NCBI RefSeq assembly: GCF_900187975.1
Contig: NZ_FZPC01000006.1
Span: forward strand, 186,001-250,000
Length of the DNA stretch: 64,000 bases
DNA from: Pseudomonas delhiensis
GTDB lineage: Bacteria > Pseudomonadota > Gammaproteobacteria > Pseudomonadales > Pseudomonadaceae
Reading direction: 5' to 3'
Both the position numbers and the translations under genes were made by a program. Below are positions 1-9,122 of the stretch, piece by piece (position 1 is the stretch's first letter; each line of letters begins with the position of its first letter). The notes below the pieces were generated by a model. The model was given only the letters and a program-made list of their open reading frames with translations. It was not told the origin of the DNA and did no database searches.

Positions 1-1208
1 AGCAGGTCGGCCGGCGCGCGGCGGCCTTCGACGCCCAGGTAGGTGCGGATCACCGCCAGGTTGACCACCGAGAAGGCCACCAGGGCGCCGAAGCTGATCA
101 TCGAGGCCAGGGTGGTCAGGTCCAGCACCAGGGCCAGCAGGGAGATGGCCGAGACCACCAGGATCGCCACCACCGGCGTCTGGAAGCGCGCGTGCAGGGT
201 GCCGAACAGGCTGCGCGGGAGGATGCCGTCGCGGCCCATGGTGAAGAGGATGCGCGACACCGAGGCCTGGGACGCCAGCGCCGAGCCGATGCAGCCGGCG
301 ATGTAGGCGGCGGTGAAGAAGTTGCCGAGGAACTGGCCGCCGGCCTTGAGCATCACCTCGTTGGCCGCCGAGTCGGCGTTCTGGAACACGCTGCCGGGGA
401 ACACCAGCTGGCTGATGATCGCCAGCAGGGTGAACATCAGGCCGGCCAGCACCGTGGTGATGATGATCGCCCGCGGGATGTCGCGGCGCGCGTCACGGGT
501 TTCCTCGGCCATGGTGGAGACCGCGTCGAAGCCCAGGAACGACAGGCACAGCACCGCGGCGCCGGCCATCAGCGGGGCGAAGCCGGGCTTGCTGCCGTCG
601 CCGACGAAGGGCGCGGCCAGGTCCAGGGCCGGGGCGCCGGCCAGGCTCTTCAGCGACATGCCGACGAACACCACGATGAACACCAGCTGGGCGCCGACGA
701 TGGCGTTGCTCATGCCGGCCACCTGGCTGATGCCCACCACGTTGAGCACGGTGACCAGGGCGATGGAGGCGACCACGAAGACCCACGCGGGGATTTCCGG
801 GAAGGCGATGTTCATGAACAGGCCGATGAGCAGGTAGTTGATCATCGGCAGGAACAGGTAGTCGAGCAGCAGCGACCAGCCGGACAGGAAGCCCACCGCC
901 GGGCCGAAGCTCAGGCTGGTGTAGGAGTAGGCGGAGCCGGCGATCGGGTACTTACGCACCATGAAGCTGTAGGAGGCGGCGGTGAACAGCATCGCCAGCA
1001 GGGTGATCAGGTAGGCGCTGGCGGTGCGCCCGCCGGTCATCTCGGTGACCACGCCGTAGGTGGTGAACATGGTCAGCGGGACCATGTAGACCAGGCCGAA
1101 GAAGACCAGGGCGGGCAGCCCCAGGATGCGTTTGAGGCGGGCGTCCGCCTGGGCTTGGGGGGCGTTGCCGGTGCTGGCGCTCATGCGGGCGCCTTGTTCG
1201 ATGGCCAT
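1..1208 (-). CDS. APC-family amino acid/polyamine permease (PuuP-like), 3' end cut by window edge
   Basis: I translated this frame directly because it runs off the left edge; about 402 codons are visible. The protein is a multi-spanning inner-membrane transporter of the APC superfamily. The N-terminus has a first membrane helix around LPALVFFGLVYMVP, followed by YPIAGSAYSYT. A conserved segment FDAVSTMAEETRDARRDIPRAI (shown in part: MAEETRDARRDIPRAI) is typical of the PuuP/amino-acid permease branch. The ATG at 1208 is preceded by GAGGA about seven bases upstream; an in-frame ATG at 1184 is the alternative. It lies downstream of a polyamine ABC importer on the same strand, so polyamines or acetylated polyamines are plausible substrates (inference). 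The exact substrate cannot be read from sequence. Confidence 0.88.
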   Translation of the reverse strand, partial: MAIEQGARMSASTGNAPQAQADARLKRILGLPALVFFGLVYMVPLTMFTTYGVVTEMTGGRTASAYLITLLAMLFTAASYSFMVRKYPIAGSAYSYTSLSFGPAVGFLSGWSLLLDYLFLPMINYLLIGLFMNIAFPEIPAWVFVVASIALVTVLNVVGISQVAGMSNAIVGAQLVFIVVFVGMSLKSLAGAPALDLAAPFVGDGSKPGFAPLMAGAAVLCLSFLGFDAVSTMAEETRDARRDIPRAIIITTVLAGLMFTLLAIISQLVFPGSVFQNADSAANEVMLKAGGQFLGNFFTAAYIAGCIGSALASQASVSRILFTMGRDGILPRSLFGTLHARFQTPVVAILVVSAISLLALVLDLTTLASMISFGALVAFSVVNLAVIRTYLGVEGRRAPADL

Positions 1209-1608
1209 CGATGTTTCCTCGCGAATTCTTGTCGTTGTTGCGCTGGCGCGGGGCGCCGCTGGCGGCCGCGCGGACGGAGCGGGGCGGTCAGCCGCAGCGC
1301 TGCCGGCGGACGGAACGGGCGAGGAAGGGGTGGGCGCGGTGACGGCCGCGAACCGGGGTGGAGCAAGGGCTGTTCATGAGCGTTCTCGGGGCATTGTTCT
1401 TGTGGATGCTCGCTGGCGGCGCTCCCTGGATGCCGCCGCATGCTGCGGCGGCGGTCGCGGCCCTGGCGGCCATTCCCTGGGCGAGTACCCGGACTTTAGG
1501 CCGCCGCGCCGCCCCGCAGAACCCTGTAAAGGGTCAAAAAGGGATCGAAGTGGCCAAACTGACTGTCAGCCCTGCGGCGGGCGCCCGTCCCGCCGCGGGA
1601 CCCACCGG
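1209..1608. other. Non-coding gap between permease and potF, with a GC-rich hairpin
   Basis: I see no credible gene in this 400-base gap. At 1574-1596 there is an 8-bp perfect stem (GCGGCGGG / CCCGCCGC, 7-nt loop) a few bases beyond the potF stop codon. It may attenuate or end the pot transcript, but it has no U-run on the relevant strand. The promoter of the permease should lie here; no convincing -35/-10 pair was found. Confidence 0.5.
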
Positions 1609-2661
1609 TCATTTCTTCAGCTTGGTCCAGACCTTGGCGCGCAGCGCCAGGGACTTCGGCGAGCACAGCTGGAACGGCTTCAGGCGGTCGATCTTGTCTT
1701 CCGGGGTGTTGATCGCCGGGTCGTCGAACAGCTCCTTGTCCATGAACTTCTCGGAGCCGGTGATGGCGTTGTTGTACTTGGCGAAGTTGGAGGCGGCGGC
1801 GATGTTCTCCGGCTGCATCATCCAGTTGAGGAAGACGTGGGCTTCCTTGATGTTGGTGGCGTCCTTGGGGATGGCCAGGTTGTCGATGAACAGGCGCACG
1901 CCTTCCTTCGGATAGACGTAGACCAGGCTGGCGCGCTGGGCGTGGGCGCGGTGGAAGGCGCCGTTCCACTGCTGGTGCATGTACACCTCGCCGGCGGCCA
2001 TGCGCTCGATGGTGCCGTCGCTGTTGTACATCGCCAGCAGCGGCTTCTGCTTCAGCAGCAGGTCGAGGACCTTCTCGGCCTGTTTCGGGTCCTCGGTGCA
2101 CTCGTCCACGCCGAGGTAGTAGGTCGCCGGGGCCCACAGCTCCTCGATGGAGTTGAGCGCCACCACCTTGCCCTTGAACGCCTCCGGCGGCTCGAAGAAC
2201 GGCTTCCAGCTCTCGTCGAACTTGCCGCCCGGGGCCTTGGCGCTGTCGTAGCTGTAGCCGGTGCTGCCCCACAGGTAGGGCACGGTGTAGTCGTGGCCGG
2301 GGTCGTAGGAGAGGGTCTTGAACTTGTCCTTGAGGTTGGCCAGGTTCGGCAGCTGCGACTTGTCCAGTTTCTGCAGCAGGCCTTCCTTGACGAAGATCTC
2401 GATGAAGCTGTCCGAGGGCACCACCACGTCGTAGGCGCCGCCGCCGGCCTTGAGCTTGGCCAGCAGGGTCTCGTTGCTGTCGTAGGAGTCGAGGGTGGCG
2501 TGGATGCCGGTGTCCTTCTCGAACTTCTTCAGCAGCTCCGGCGGGAAGTAGTCCGACCAGTTGGCGAAGTGCAGGGTGCCGTCGGCGTGAGCCTGGCTGG
2601 CCAGGGTCAGGCCCGCCAGGGCGGCGGCCTTGAGGGCCAGGGGAAGGCGGCGGATGGTCAT
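1609..2661 (-). CDS. Periplasmic polyamine-binding protein of ABC importer (PotF/PotD type)
   Basis: A 350-residue extracytoplasmic solute-binding protein that would deliver putrescine, spermidine or a related polyamine to the adjacent permeases. Residues 1-26 form a classic signal peptide (MTIRRLP, a hydrophobic stretch, then SQAHA before the mature DGTLHFANWSDY). The mature start resembles the NWSDY opening of PotF/PotD. The longer frame starting at 2739 is rejected because the signal peptide begins at 2661 and AGGAG sits about seven bases before that ATG. It is the last gene of potA-potH-potI-potF, 40 bases after potI. The family assignment is firm, but polyamine specificity is inferred from family and operon. 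Confidence 0.92.
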   Translation of the reverse strand: MTIRRLPLALKAAALAGLTLASQAHADGTLHFANWSDYFPPELLKKFEKDTGIHATLDSYDSNETLLAKLKAGGGAYDVVVPSDSFIEIFVKEGLLQKLDKSQLPNLANLKDKFKTLSYDPGHDYTVPYLWGSTGYSYDSAKAPGGKFDESWKPFFEPPEAFKGKVVALNSIEELWAPATYYLGVDECTEDPKQAEKVLDLLLKQKPLLAMYNSDGTIERMAAGEVYMHQQWNGAFHRAHAQRASLVYVYPKEGVRLFIDNLAIPKDATNIKEAHVFLNWMMQPENIAAASNFAKYNNAITGSEKFMDKELFDDPAINTPEDKIDRLKPFQLCSPKSLALRAKVWTKLKK

Positions 2662-2701
2662 CGGTGAAGCTCCTGTGCGAATGGTTTTTATCGGGAGGCA
2701 G

Positions 2702-3490
2702 TCAACGCCGGCGCTGGCCGACGTAGTACGACAACGCAACGAACGCGATGGAAATCAGCAGGATGATCGAGGAGATCGCATTGATCTTCGGCGATATGCC
2801 CATTCTTATGGAACTGAAGATGTACACCGGCAGGGTGGTGGCCCCGGCGCCGGCGACGAAGTAGGTGATGACGAAGTCGTCCATCGAGATGATGAACGCC
2901 AGCATCGCCCCGGAGAGGATGCCGGGCATCAGCAGCGGGCAGGTCACCTTCCAGAAGGCCTTCCAGGGCGAGGCGTAGAGGTCCGCCGCGGCCTCCGCCA
3001 GGCGCGGGTCCATGCCCTCCAGGCGGGCGCGGATCGGCAGGTAGGCGAAGGGGATGCAGAACACCACGTGGGCGATGAGGATGGTGAACAGCGACAGCTT
3101 CAGGCCGATGAAGGCGAAGAACATCAGCGTGGCCACCGCGACCACTATCTCCGGCACCAGCAGCGGCAGGCCGAGCACCCCGTTCATCAGGCTCTGGCCG
3201 CGGAAGGCGCGGCCGCGCATGCCCAGCGCCGCCAGGGTGGCGAGCAGGGTGGCGAACACCGTGGCCAGGCTTGCGACTATCAGCGAGTTCTTCGCCGCGC
3301 GGACGATCTCCGGGTCGTTGGCCACCACCGCGTACCACTTGAAGCTGAAGCTTTCCCACAGGGTCGCCGACTGGCCGCTGTTGAAGCTGAGCACCACCAG
3401 CACCAGGATCGGCACGTAGAGGAAGGCGAAGAACAGCCAGGCGGCCGGGCGCACGCCGGCGAAGCGCCACAGCGGGTTCAGCGAGTTCAT
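2702..3490 (-). CDS. Polyamine ABC importer permease (PotI/PotC type)
   Basis: A 262-residue inner-membrane permease with about six hydrophobic helices. The cytoplasmic EAA loop that contacts the ATPase is visible at about residues 165-190 (LAEAAADLYASPWKAFWKV). It is the second of two permease subunits. Its ATG at 3488-3490 overlaps the stop of the preceding permease in an ATGA junction, so translation is probably coupled. Length and order (ATPase, PotH-like, PotI-like, binding protein) match polyamine importers. It could also serve other cationic or opine-type substrates within the same family. Confidence 0.92.
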   Translation of the reverse strand: MNSLNPLWRFAGVRPAAWLFFAFLYVPILVLVVLSFNSGQSATLWESFSFKWYAVVANDPEIVRAAKNSLIVASLATVFATLLATLAALGMRGRAFRGQSLMNGVLGLPLLVPEIVVAVATLMFFAFIGLKLSLFTILIAHVVFCIPFAYLPIRARLEGMDPRLAEAAADLYASPWKAFWKVTCPLLMPGILSGAMLAFIISMDDFVITYFVAGAGATTLPVYIFSSIRMGISPKINAISSIILLISIAFVALSYYVGQRRR

Positions 3491-4401
3491 GGGTGACCTC
3501 CGGCGGCGCCCTGCCTGAAGCGCATGCTGTAGACCAGCATGGCGGCGAGGACGAAGGCGAGCAGGGCGAAGGACAGCGCCGCGCCGAACGGCCAGTTGTG
3601 CGCCGTGCCGAACTGCAGCTGGATCAGGTTGCCGATCATCAGCGACTTACCGCCGCCGAGCAGCTCGGGAATGATGTAGTTGCCCAGCGAGGGGATGAAC
3701 ACCAGGATGCAGCCGGCCACAACGCCAGGCATCGCCAGCGGGATGATGATGCGCCTGAGCGCCTTCCAGCGGTTGGCGCCGAGGTCGAAGGCGGCTTCCA
3801 CCAGGCGCCAGTCCATCTTCTCCAGGCTGGTGTAGATGGGCAGCACCATGAACGGCAGGTAGGTGTAGAGCAGGCCGATGATCACCGCGTTGTCGGTGTA
3901 GAGCAGGCCGATGGCGGCGTCGCTGAAGCCCAGCTTGTGCAGGCCCTCGTCGATCAGCCCGCCGTTGCGCAGCAGCAGTATCCAGGCGTAGACGCGCACC
4001 AGCAGGTTGGTCCAGAACGGCACCGTGACCAGGAACAGCAGCATGTTGCGCCGGCGCTCGTCCTGCAGCGCCAGGTACAGCGCGGTGGGGAAGCCGATCA
4101 GCAGGCAGCCTGCGGTGGTCAGGATGGACAGCCAGAAGGAGCGCTGGAAGATGCCCAGGTAGTCGGTGTTGAACACCAGGGCGTCGTCCAGGTCGCGCTC
4201 CCAGAGGAAGTTGATGTACGCCTCCAGGGTGTGCTGGCCCCATTTCACGCCGCCGTAGTCGCCGGGGGCCTGGATGGACACGGCGAACATGATGCCCAGC
4301 GGCAGCACCAGGAACACCAGCAGCACCAGCATGGCCGGGGTGGTCAGCGCCAGCCGGGCGCGCAGGCTCTTGCGCTCGGCCTGCAGGCGCAGCGTACTCA
4401 T
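3487..4401 (-). CDS. Polyamine ABC importer permease (PotH/PotB type)
   Basis: A 304-residue permease that starts [13 protein letters not shown] at 4401. The N-terminal cytoplasmic segment is followed by a strong helix ([17 protein letters not shown]) and a large periplasmic loop. The EAA motif is [18 protein letters not shown]. The open frame extends upstream to 5460, but that extension is only the antiphase shadow of the ATPase gene. The chosen start overlaps the ATPase stop by four bases (ATGA), which gives the expected family length. It pairs with the PotI-like subunit to form the membrane channel. Confidence 0.92.
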   Translation of the reverse strand: MSTLRLQAERKSLRARLALTTPAMLVLLVFLVLPLGIMFAVSIQAPGDYGGVKWGQHTLEAYINFLWERDLDDALVFNTDYLGIFQRSFWLSILTTAGCLLIGFPTALYLALQDERRRNMLLFLVTVPFWTNLLVRVYAWILLLRNGGLIDEGLHKLGFSDAAIGLLYTDNAVIIGLLYTYLPFMVLPIYTSLEKMDWRLVEAAFDLGANRWKALRRIIIPLAMPGVVAGCILVFIPSLGNYIIPELLGGGKSLMIGNLIQLQFGTAHNWPFGAALSFALLAFVLAAMLVYSMRFRQGAAGGHP

Positions 4402-5447
4402 TCGGCCAGCACCCGGATGGCGTTGCCGGGCACCCGCACGCGCACCTGCGCGCCGGGCTGATGGGCGCCGACCGCGCCCTGGCGGTTCTGCTGGCGCACG
4501 CGGAAGCCCGGCTGGCCCGCGACCTTCAGGTGGTAGACGGTATCGGTGCCGACGTAGACCACGTTCTCCACCACGCCTTCCAGCTCGCCGTCCTGGGCCA
4601 GCTCGGTGCGTTCCGGGCGGATGGCCAGGGTCACCTTGCCCGGCAGGGTGGTGGCGGCGGCCAGGCGCTGGCCGTCGGCGAGCACCACGCCGTCGCCACT
4701 GGCCTCGGCCTCGAGGAAGTTGGTCTCGCCGATGAAGTCGGCCACCCAGCGGTTGGCCGGGGCGTCGTAGATCTCGGTGGGGGTGCCGATCTGCAGGACC
4801 TGGCCCTTGTTCATCACCGCGATGCGGTCGGACATGGTCAGGGCTTCTTCCTGGTCGTGGGTGACGAAGATGAAGGTGATGCCGGTCTCGTGCTGCAGGC
4901 GCTTGAGCTCGATCTGCATTTCCTTGCGCAGCTTCAGGTCCAGCGCCGAGAGCGATTCGTCCAGCAGCAGCACCTTGGGCCGGCTGGCCAGTGCCCGGGC
5001 CAGGGCGATGCGCTGCTGCTGGCCGCCGGAAAGCTGGTCGGCGCGCCGCGAGCCGACGTCGGGCAGGCGCACCAGCTCCAGCATGGCCTTCACCGTGGCC
5101 TCGGTCTCGGCCTTGGGCTTGCCCTGCATTTCCAGGCCGAAGGCGATGTTCTGCGCCACCGTCATGTGCGGGAACAGGGCATAGCTCTGGAACACGGTGT
5201 TGACCGGGCGGCGGAAGGGCGGGAGGCCCTGCATGGGCTCGCCGTAGAGGCGGATGCTGCCGGAGGTGGGTTGTTCGAAGCCGGCGATGAGCCGCAGGAG
5301 GGTGGTCTTGCCACAGCCCGAGGGGCCGAGGAGGGTGAAGAACTCGTTGGCGCGGATGTCCAGGGACACGTCGTCCAGGGCCTTGAGGCCTTGGCCGGGG
5401 GTACCGAATTCCATGCCGATTCGCTCGATGGCAATCGCGCTGGTCAT
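4398..5447 (-). CDS. Polyamine ABC importer ATP-binding protein (PotA type)
   Basis: A 349-residue ATPase energising the importer. Walker A is GPSGCGKTT (residues 41-49), the ABC signature is LSGGQQQR, and Walker B with the adjacent D-loop is [13 protein letters not shown] switch-region His lies in [11 protein letters not shown]-terminal TOBE-type domain follows ([13 protein letters not shown]). It is the first gene of the operon, so the promoter should lie in the 5448-5787 gap. Only a weak purine-rich stretch precedes the ATG. Family membership is certain, and polyamine transport is the most likely role given the partner genes. Confidence 0.93.
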   Translation of the reverse strand: MTSAIAIERIGMEFGTPGQGLKALDDVSLDIRANEFFTLLGPSGCGKTTLLRLIAGFEQPTSGSIRLYGEPMQGLPPFRRPVNTVFQSYALFPHMTVAQNIAFGLEMQGKPKAETEATVKAMLELVRLPDVGSRRADQLSGGQQQRIALARALASRPKVLLLDESLSALDLKLRKEMQIELKRLQHETGITFIFVTHDQEEALTMSDRIAVMNKGQVLQIGTPTEIYDAPANRWVADFIGETNFLEAEASGDGVVLADGQRLAAATTLPGKVTLAIRPERTELAQDGELEGVVENVVYVGTDTVYHLKVAGQPGFRVRQQNRQGAVGAHQPGAQVRVRVPGNAIRVLAE

Positions 5448-5787
5448 GCTTCAATACCATGCAGTCAAGCAGTTGTTATTGTTTGCGGTTGTGCGGTTCT
5501 GCCGACCGCTTCACCTAGCTGCGGCTTGATAATGGCCCGCCTTTTTGCGGCGGCAGAACGATAGAACAGGCCAATAAGGGATAAATCAGGCCAAGTTGAA
5601 GGGCCATATTCACCGGCCATGGCAACCTGTCGTTCCCCTGTAGGGCGCATAACGCCTACGGCGTTATCCGCCGTTGTCGTCGGGCTTCGGTGCATCGGCC
5701 AACGGCGGATAACCGCGAACGGTTACTCGCCCTACGTCCTGCTCTTCGTAGAGCGAGCTGTGCCGTCTGGTGGGGACGCGATTGGCC
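5448..5787. other. Intergenic region upstream of the pot operon
   Basis: No gene is supported here. The region must contain the pot operon promoter (reading left), and its right half is occupied by the repeat pair listed separately at 5640-5735. The AraC-type regulator gene ends immediately to the right. Confidence 0.5.
5640..5735. repeat. REP/REPIN-like repeat pair, GTAGGGCG family
   Basis: Two palindromic units in inverted orientation, bounded by GTAGGGCG and CGCCCTAC. The left unit contains ATAACGCCTACGGCGTTAT and the right unit GATAACCGCGAACGGTTA; each can fold on itself. The same architecture and nearly the same length recur at 17489-17585. Single units occur at 25985-26020 and 33493-33529. 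This resembles the mobile REP/REPIN sequences common between Pseudomonas genes. Confidence 0.8.
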
Positions 5788-6804
5788 CTAGCCGCGATAC
5801 AGGCTCGGGCTCGCCCCGCTCCAGCGCTGGAAGGCGTGGCGGAAGCTGGCGGTCTCGCTGTAGCCGAGCCGCTCGGCGATCAGGTAGATCGGCAGGTCGG
5901 TGTCCTTGAGCAACTGCCGGGCCTTGTCGTAGCGCACCTCGTCCAGCACCTGCTGGTAGCTGGTGTTGTGCTGCTGCAGGTGGCGGCGCAGGGTGCGGCT
6001 GGAGCGGTGCAGGTGGCGCGCCACCTCGTCCAGGCCGCGGGCTTCCTGCAGGTGGTTGGCGAGGTGGCGGCGGATCAGTTCGAGGATGTCGTCGCGCCCG
6101 CTCATGGCCGCGCTCAGGCGCTGGCATTGCTGCAGGCCGTTGTGGCAGCTGACCGGGTCGGCCAGCGGCAGGGCGCGGTCGAGCAGCGCCGGGCCCAGGC
6201 ACAGGGCGCTGGTGGCGGCGCCGAACTCCACCGGGCAGCCCAGGCGCTCGGTGTAGGTGCTGGCGTGCAGCGGCGGGCGGTAGGCCAGCAGCAGGCGCCG
6301 CGGACGCACCGATTCGCCGAGCAGGTCGCGTACCACGGTGAGCAGCGAGGTCAGGCACAACTCGGTGTTGAACACCGTCAGCTCCGGCGCGTAGCGGTAG
6401 CCCTCGGCGCTCAGCCAGACCTCGTCGCCGTGGTCCTGCAGGGCCAGGCGGAAGTAGGTGCCGAGCAGGTCCGGGTGGGCCAGGGCCAGCTGCAGGGCGT
6501 CGCGCAGGGTGCGGCTGGCCAGCATGCTGTAGCCGAGCATGCCGTAGGCCGAAACGTGCATGCGCAGGCCGAGGTACAGGCCCAGGGCCGGGTCCTGGTG
6601 GCAGTTCAGGGCATTGGCGAACACCCGCAGTTCCTGGGCGTGGCTGATGAATTTCTCCGGCGTCAGCAGGTCGGCCTCGGCGATGCCGCTGCCTTCCAGC
6701 AGCCGTCCGCGGGGGATGCCGGCCTGGCTCAGCACCTCGGTGGCCAGCACCACCGTGTGCAGGGTGGTCAGGGTTCGCTGCTCGGGAAGCGGGACGGCGC
6801 TCAT
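5788..6804 (-). CDS. AraC-family transcriptional regulator
   Basis: A 338-residue regulator. The N-terminal two thirds resemble the arabinose-binding-like sensor domain of OruR/ArgR-type AraC proteins (early segment ATEVLSQAGIPRGRLLEGSGI). The C-terminal 100 residues are a double helix-turn-helix DNA-binding domain, ending IAERLGYSETASFRHAFQRWSGASPSLYR, whose FRHAFQRWSG-P-YR segment is the AraC signature. I chose the ATG at 6804 over 6834 because AAGGAG lies six bases upstream. It lies directly upstream of the pot operon on the same strand, so control of polyamine uptake is a reasonable guess, but no ligand is visible. Confidence 0.9.
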   Translation of the reverse strand: MSAVPLPEQRTLTTLHTVVLATEVLSQAGIPRGRLLEGSGIAEADLLTPEKFISHAQELRVFANALNCHQDPALGLYLGLRMHVSAYGMLGYSMLASRTLRDALQLALAHPDLLGTYFRLALQDHGDEVWLSAEGYRYAPELTVFNTELCLTSLLTVVRDLLGESVRPRRLLLAYRPPLHASTYTERLGCPVEFGAATSALCLGPALLDRALPLADPVSCHNGLQQCQRLSAAMSGRDDILELIRRHLANHLQEARGLDEVARHLHRSSRTLRRHLQQHNTSYQQVLDEVRYDKARQLLKDTDLPIYLIAERLGYSETASFRHAFQRWSGASPSLYRG

Positions 6805-6945
6805 CGGAACTCCTTGCGGGGGCGGCGAGGACACGGGATTACGCTAGCCTGACTCTAGCCTTGGAGAAATTTCCTGCACGGCGATTAAGCCTGGCTTCAG
6901 CGGCCCTGTGCTATTACTGCGCGCTCCCATCGACATGGACCTGCG

Positions 6946-7878
6946 ATGCTCCGTTCCCTCACCCCGCGCCGCTGCCTGGCGGCGCTGCTGCTGCTCCTGC
7001 TGCTCGCCCTGGCCTGGCTCGGCCAGCAGTTCCGCGTCTACGAACGCGCCTGGTTCGCCGTGCGCGAATGGCACCATGCGGAAAGCTGGCGCGAGCAGTC
7101 GATCTGGCTGCCCGACTACCGCGTGGAGATCGAGGCGCAGCCCATCGAGGGCCTGGACGACGACGTCTCGGCGCTGACCTACGACCCCGAGCGGCGCAGC
7201 CTGTTCACCGTCACCAACCAGCCGGCGCAGATCGTCGAGCTGTCCCTGGACGGCCGCGTGCTGCGCAAGATCACCCTGCACGATTTCGGCGACACCGAGG
7301 CCATCGAGTACATCGGCCCCGGCCTCTACGTGCTCAGCGACGAGCGCCGCCAGCGGCTGTTCAAGGTGCGCCTGGAGAACGACACCCGCGAGCTGGACGC
7401 CGCCCAGGCGCAGCAGCTGTCCCTGGGCCTGGGGCCGATGGGCAACAAGGGCTTCGAGGGGCTGGCCTACGACTCGGTCGGCCAGCGCCTGTTCGTCGCC
7501 AAGGAGCGCGACCCGGTGCGCATCTACGAGATTCGCGGTTTCCCCCACACCCAGGCCGGCAAGCCCTTCGCCGTGCACGTGCTGGACGACCTCAAGCGCG
7601 ACCGCCGGCTGTTCGTCCGCGACCTTTCCAGCCTGCAGTACGACGAGGGCAGCGGCCACCTGCTGGCGCTGTCGGACGAGTCGCGCCTGGTGCTGGAGCT
7701 GGACGTCAACGGCGAGCCCATCAGCAGCCTGTCGCTGCTGCGCGGCATGCAGGGGCTCAAGCGCAGCGTGCCGCAGGCCGAGGGCCTGGCCATGGACGAG
7801 GCGGGCACGCTGTACCTGGTCAGCGAGCCCAACCTGTTCTACGTGTTCCGCAAGGCGCCGGGCGTGGAGTCCGAGTAA
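6946..7878 (+). CDS. SdiA-regulated-type (YjiK-like) beta-propeller protein
   Basis: A 310-residue protein with an N-terminal membrane anchor or signal (RRCLAALLLLLLLALAWLG, about residues 6-24), so it is exported or periplasm-facing. The rest is made of repeated strands typical of a SdiA-regulated propeller: LTYDPERRSLFTVTNQPAQI, EAIEYIGPGLYVLSDERRQR, KGFEGLAYDSVGQRLFVAKE and AEGLAMDEAGTLYLVSEPN. Members may bind metal or phosphorylated ligands, but function is unknown. It stands alone, divergent from the AraC gene, and is followed 51 bases later by an acyltransferase. The start is uncertain because no strong ribosome-binding site precedes it. Confidence 0.82.
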   Translation: MLRSLTPRRCLAALLLLLLLALAWLGQQFRVYERAWFAVREWHHAESWREQSIWLPDYRVEIEAQPIEGLDDDVSALTYDPERRSLFTVTNQPAQIVELSLDGRVLRKITLHDFGDTEAIEYIGPGLYVLSDERRQRLFKVRLENDTRELDAAQAQQLSLGLGPMGNKGFEGLAYDSVGQRLFVAKERDPVRIYEIRGFPHTQAGKPFAVHVLDDLKRDRRLFVRDLSSLQYDEGSGHLLALSDESRLVLELDVNGEPISSLSLLRGMQGLKRSVPQAEGLAMDEAGTLYLVSEPNLFYVFRKAPGVESE

Positions 7879-7929
7879 CAAAAGGCTTACATTGTCGCCC
7901 CCACCTGCGGACTCGGCCCTGGAGCGACC

Positions 7930-8658
7930 TTGAACATCATCCGCGAAGCCCTGATCAACCGCCGCCTGCACAAGGCGCTGAGCGAGCACGGCTGCCGCCT
8001 GGCCGGCGGGATCAAGTCATTGCGCGACGGCGCGCGGCTGGTCCTGGAGCCGGGGGTGAAGATCGGCAAGGCGAAGATCTACTCGCCCTCCCTGGAAATC
8101 GGCGCGCACACCGACGTGGTCAGCGGCTGCGAATTCCTCGACGTCTCGCACATCGGCCGCTACTGCTCGATCGCCACCGGCGTGGTGATCGGCCAGGGCC
8201 GCCATTCGCACCCGATGGACTGGCTGACCACCCACAACTTCCCGTCCAACCCCAGGCTGATCAGCCGCCCGATCCTCCGCGACGAGCCCCGGCGCCCCTC
8301 GTCCATCGGCCATGACGTGTGGATCGGCCGCGACGTGCTGATCCTCGACGGCCTGACGGTGGGGACGGGGGCGGTGATAGGCGCGCAGTCCCTGGTCAAC
8401 AAGGACGTGCCGCCCTACGCGGTGGTCGCGGGAAGCCCGGCGCGGGTGATCCGCTACCGCTTCCCGCCGGAGCTGGTCGAGCGCCTGCTGGCCAGCCGCT
8501 GGTGGGAACTGCCGCTGGAGGCCCTCGGGGAATTGCCGCTGGACGACCCCCGGGCCTGCCTGGCGCAGCTGGAGCGCGAGGCCCCGCAGGCGCGGGGCAC
8601 GCCGCCGCGCCTGCAGGTCAGCTCCAGGCCCTGGGGGATCGAGCGGCTCGGCGGCTGA
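7930..8658 (+). CDS. Hexapeptide-repeat O-acyltransferase (CatB/LbH family), TTG start
   Basis: A 242-residue left-handed beta-helix acyltransferase. Hexapeptide turns run from about residue 38 (LEPGVKIGKAKI) through HIGRYCSIATGVVIGQG. A loop with catalytic-type His follows (GRHSHPMDWLTTHNF). The C-terminal coil SIGHDVWIGRDVLILDGLTVGTGAVIGA (shown in part: GHDVWIGRDVLILDG) ends in the usual AVVAGSPARVIRYRF. The initiator is TTG at 7930 with GGAG five bases before it. The acceptor is unknown; relatives acetylate sugars or antibiotics. The C-terminal 40 residues are proline/glutamate-rich and lie outside the helix. Confidence 0.87.
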   Translation: MNIIREALINRRLHKALSEHGCRLAGGIKSLRDGARLVLEPGVKIGKAKIYSPSLEIGAHTDVVSGCEFLDVSHIGRYCSIATGVVIGQGRHSHPMDWLTTHNFPSNPRLISRPILRDEPRRPSSIGHDVWIGRDVLILDGLTVGTGAVIGAQSLVNKDVPPYAVVAGSPARVIRYRFPPELVERLLASRWWELPLEALGELPLDDPRACLAQLEREAPQARGTPPRLQVSSRPWGIERLGG

Positions 8659-8664
8659 GCCGCC

Positions 8665-8997
8665 TCAGGTATCGTCGCTGATACCGGCGTCCGGCGCGTA
8701 GCGCTTCACCGCGGCGACGCCGTTCTCGGCGTTGGCGCGGCTGGCGTACATCTGGCTTTGCCCGACCACCTGGCCGTTGGTGGCCTTGAGCACGAAGTAG
8801 TGCTTGCCGTTGCTCGCCTCCTTCACCTCGAAGGCGCCCTCGCGCTGCGAGTTCTTGCGCACCGACTCGATGCCCTCGGTGGCCGAGGTCTTGGCCTTGT
8901 ACAGCTCGCTGCTGAGCACGACCTCGCCGTTGCTGGCGTGCAGGGTGAAGTGGAACTGGCCGTCGCTGGCCTTCTTCAGATGGTATTTCGCGGACAT
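8665..8997 (-). CDS. YegP-like DUF1508 protein with two tandem repeats
   Basis: A 110-residue protein with two copies of the DUF1508 fold: YHLKKASDGQFHFTLHASNG (residues 4-23) and FEVKEASNGKHYFVLKATNG, each followed by a helical Y-A/K-A...G(I/V)..V segment. Family members are small, soluble and uncharacterised. The open frame continues to 9810, but that part is the shadow of rpiA; the proper start is the ATG at 8997. It converges with the acyltransferase gene, with only six bases between the stop codons. Confidence 0.88.
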   Translation of the reverse strand: MSAKYHLKKASDGQFHFTLHASNGEVVLSSELYKAKTSATEGIESVRKNSQREGAFEVKEASNGKHYFVLKATNGQVVGQSQMYASRANAENGVAAVKRYAPDAGISDDT

Positions 8998-9122
8998 GGC
9001 TGCCTCCTGTGCTGAGCCGTCTACCCAGACCCAGGGTAGACGTTCGGCAGCCGGCCGGCGGAAAGTTTCAGGGGCCCTTGAGAGGGCCGGGGGTGGCCGC
9101 CGGCACGGCGGCCGCCTGGGGC

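Noticed and set aside
3487..5460. A single 657-residue fused permease frame
   Set aside because: The first half is the antiphase shadow of potA. The real permease starts at 4401 with an ATGA overlap.
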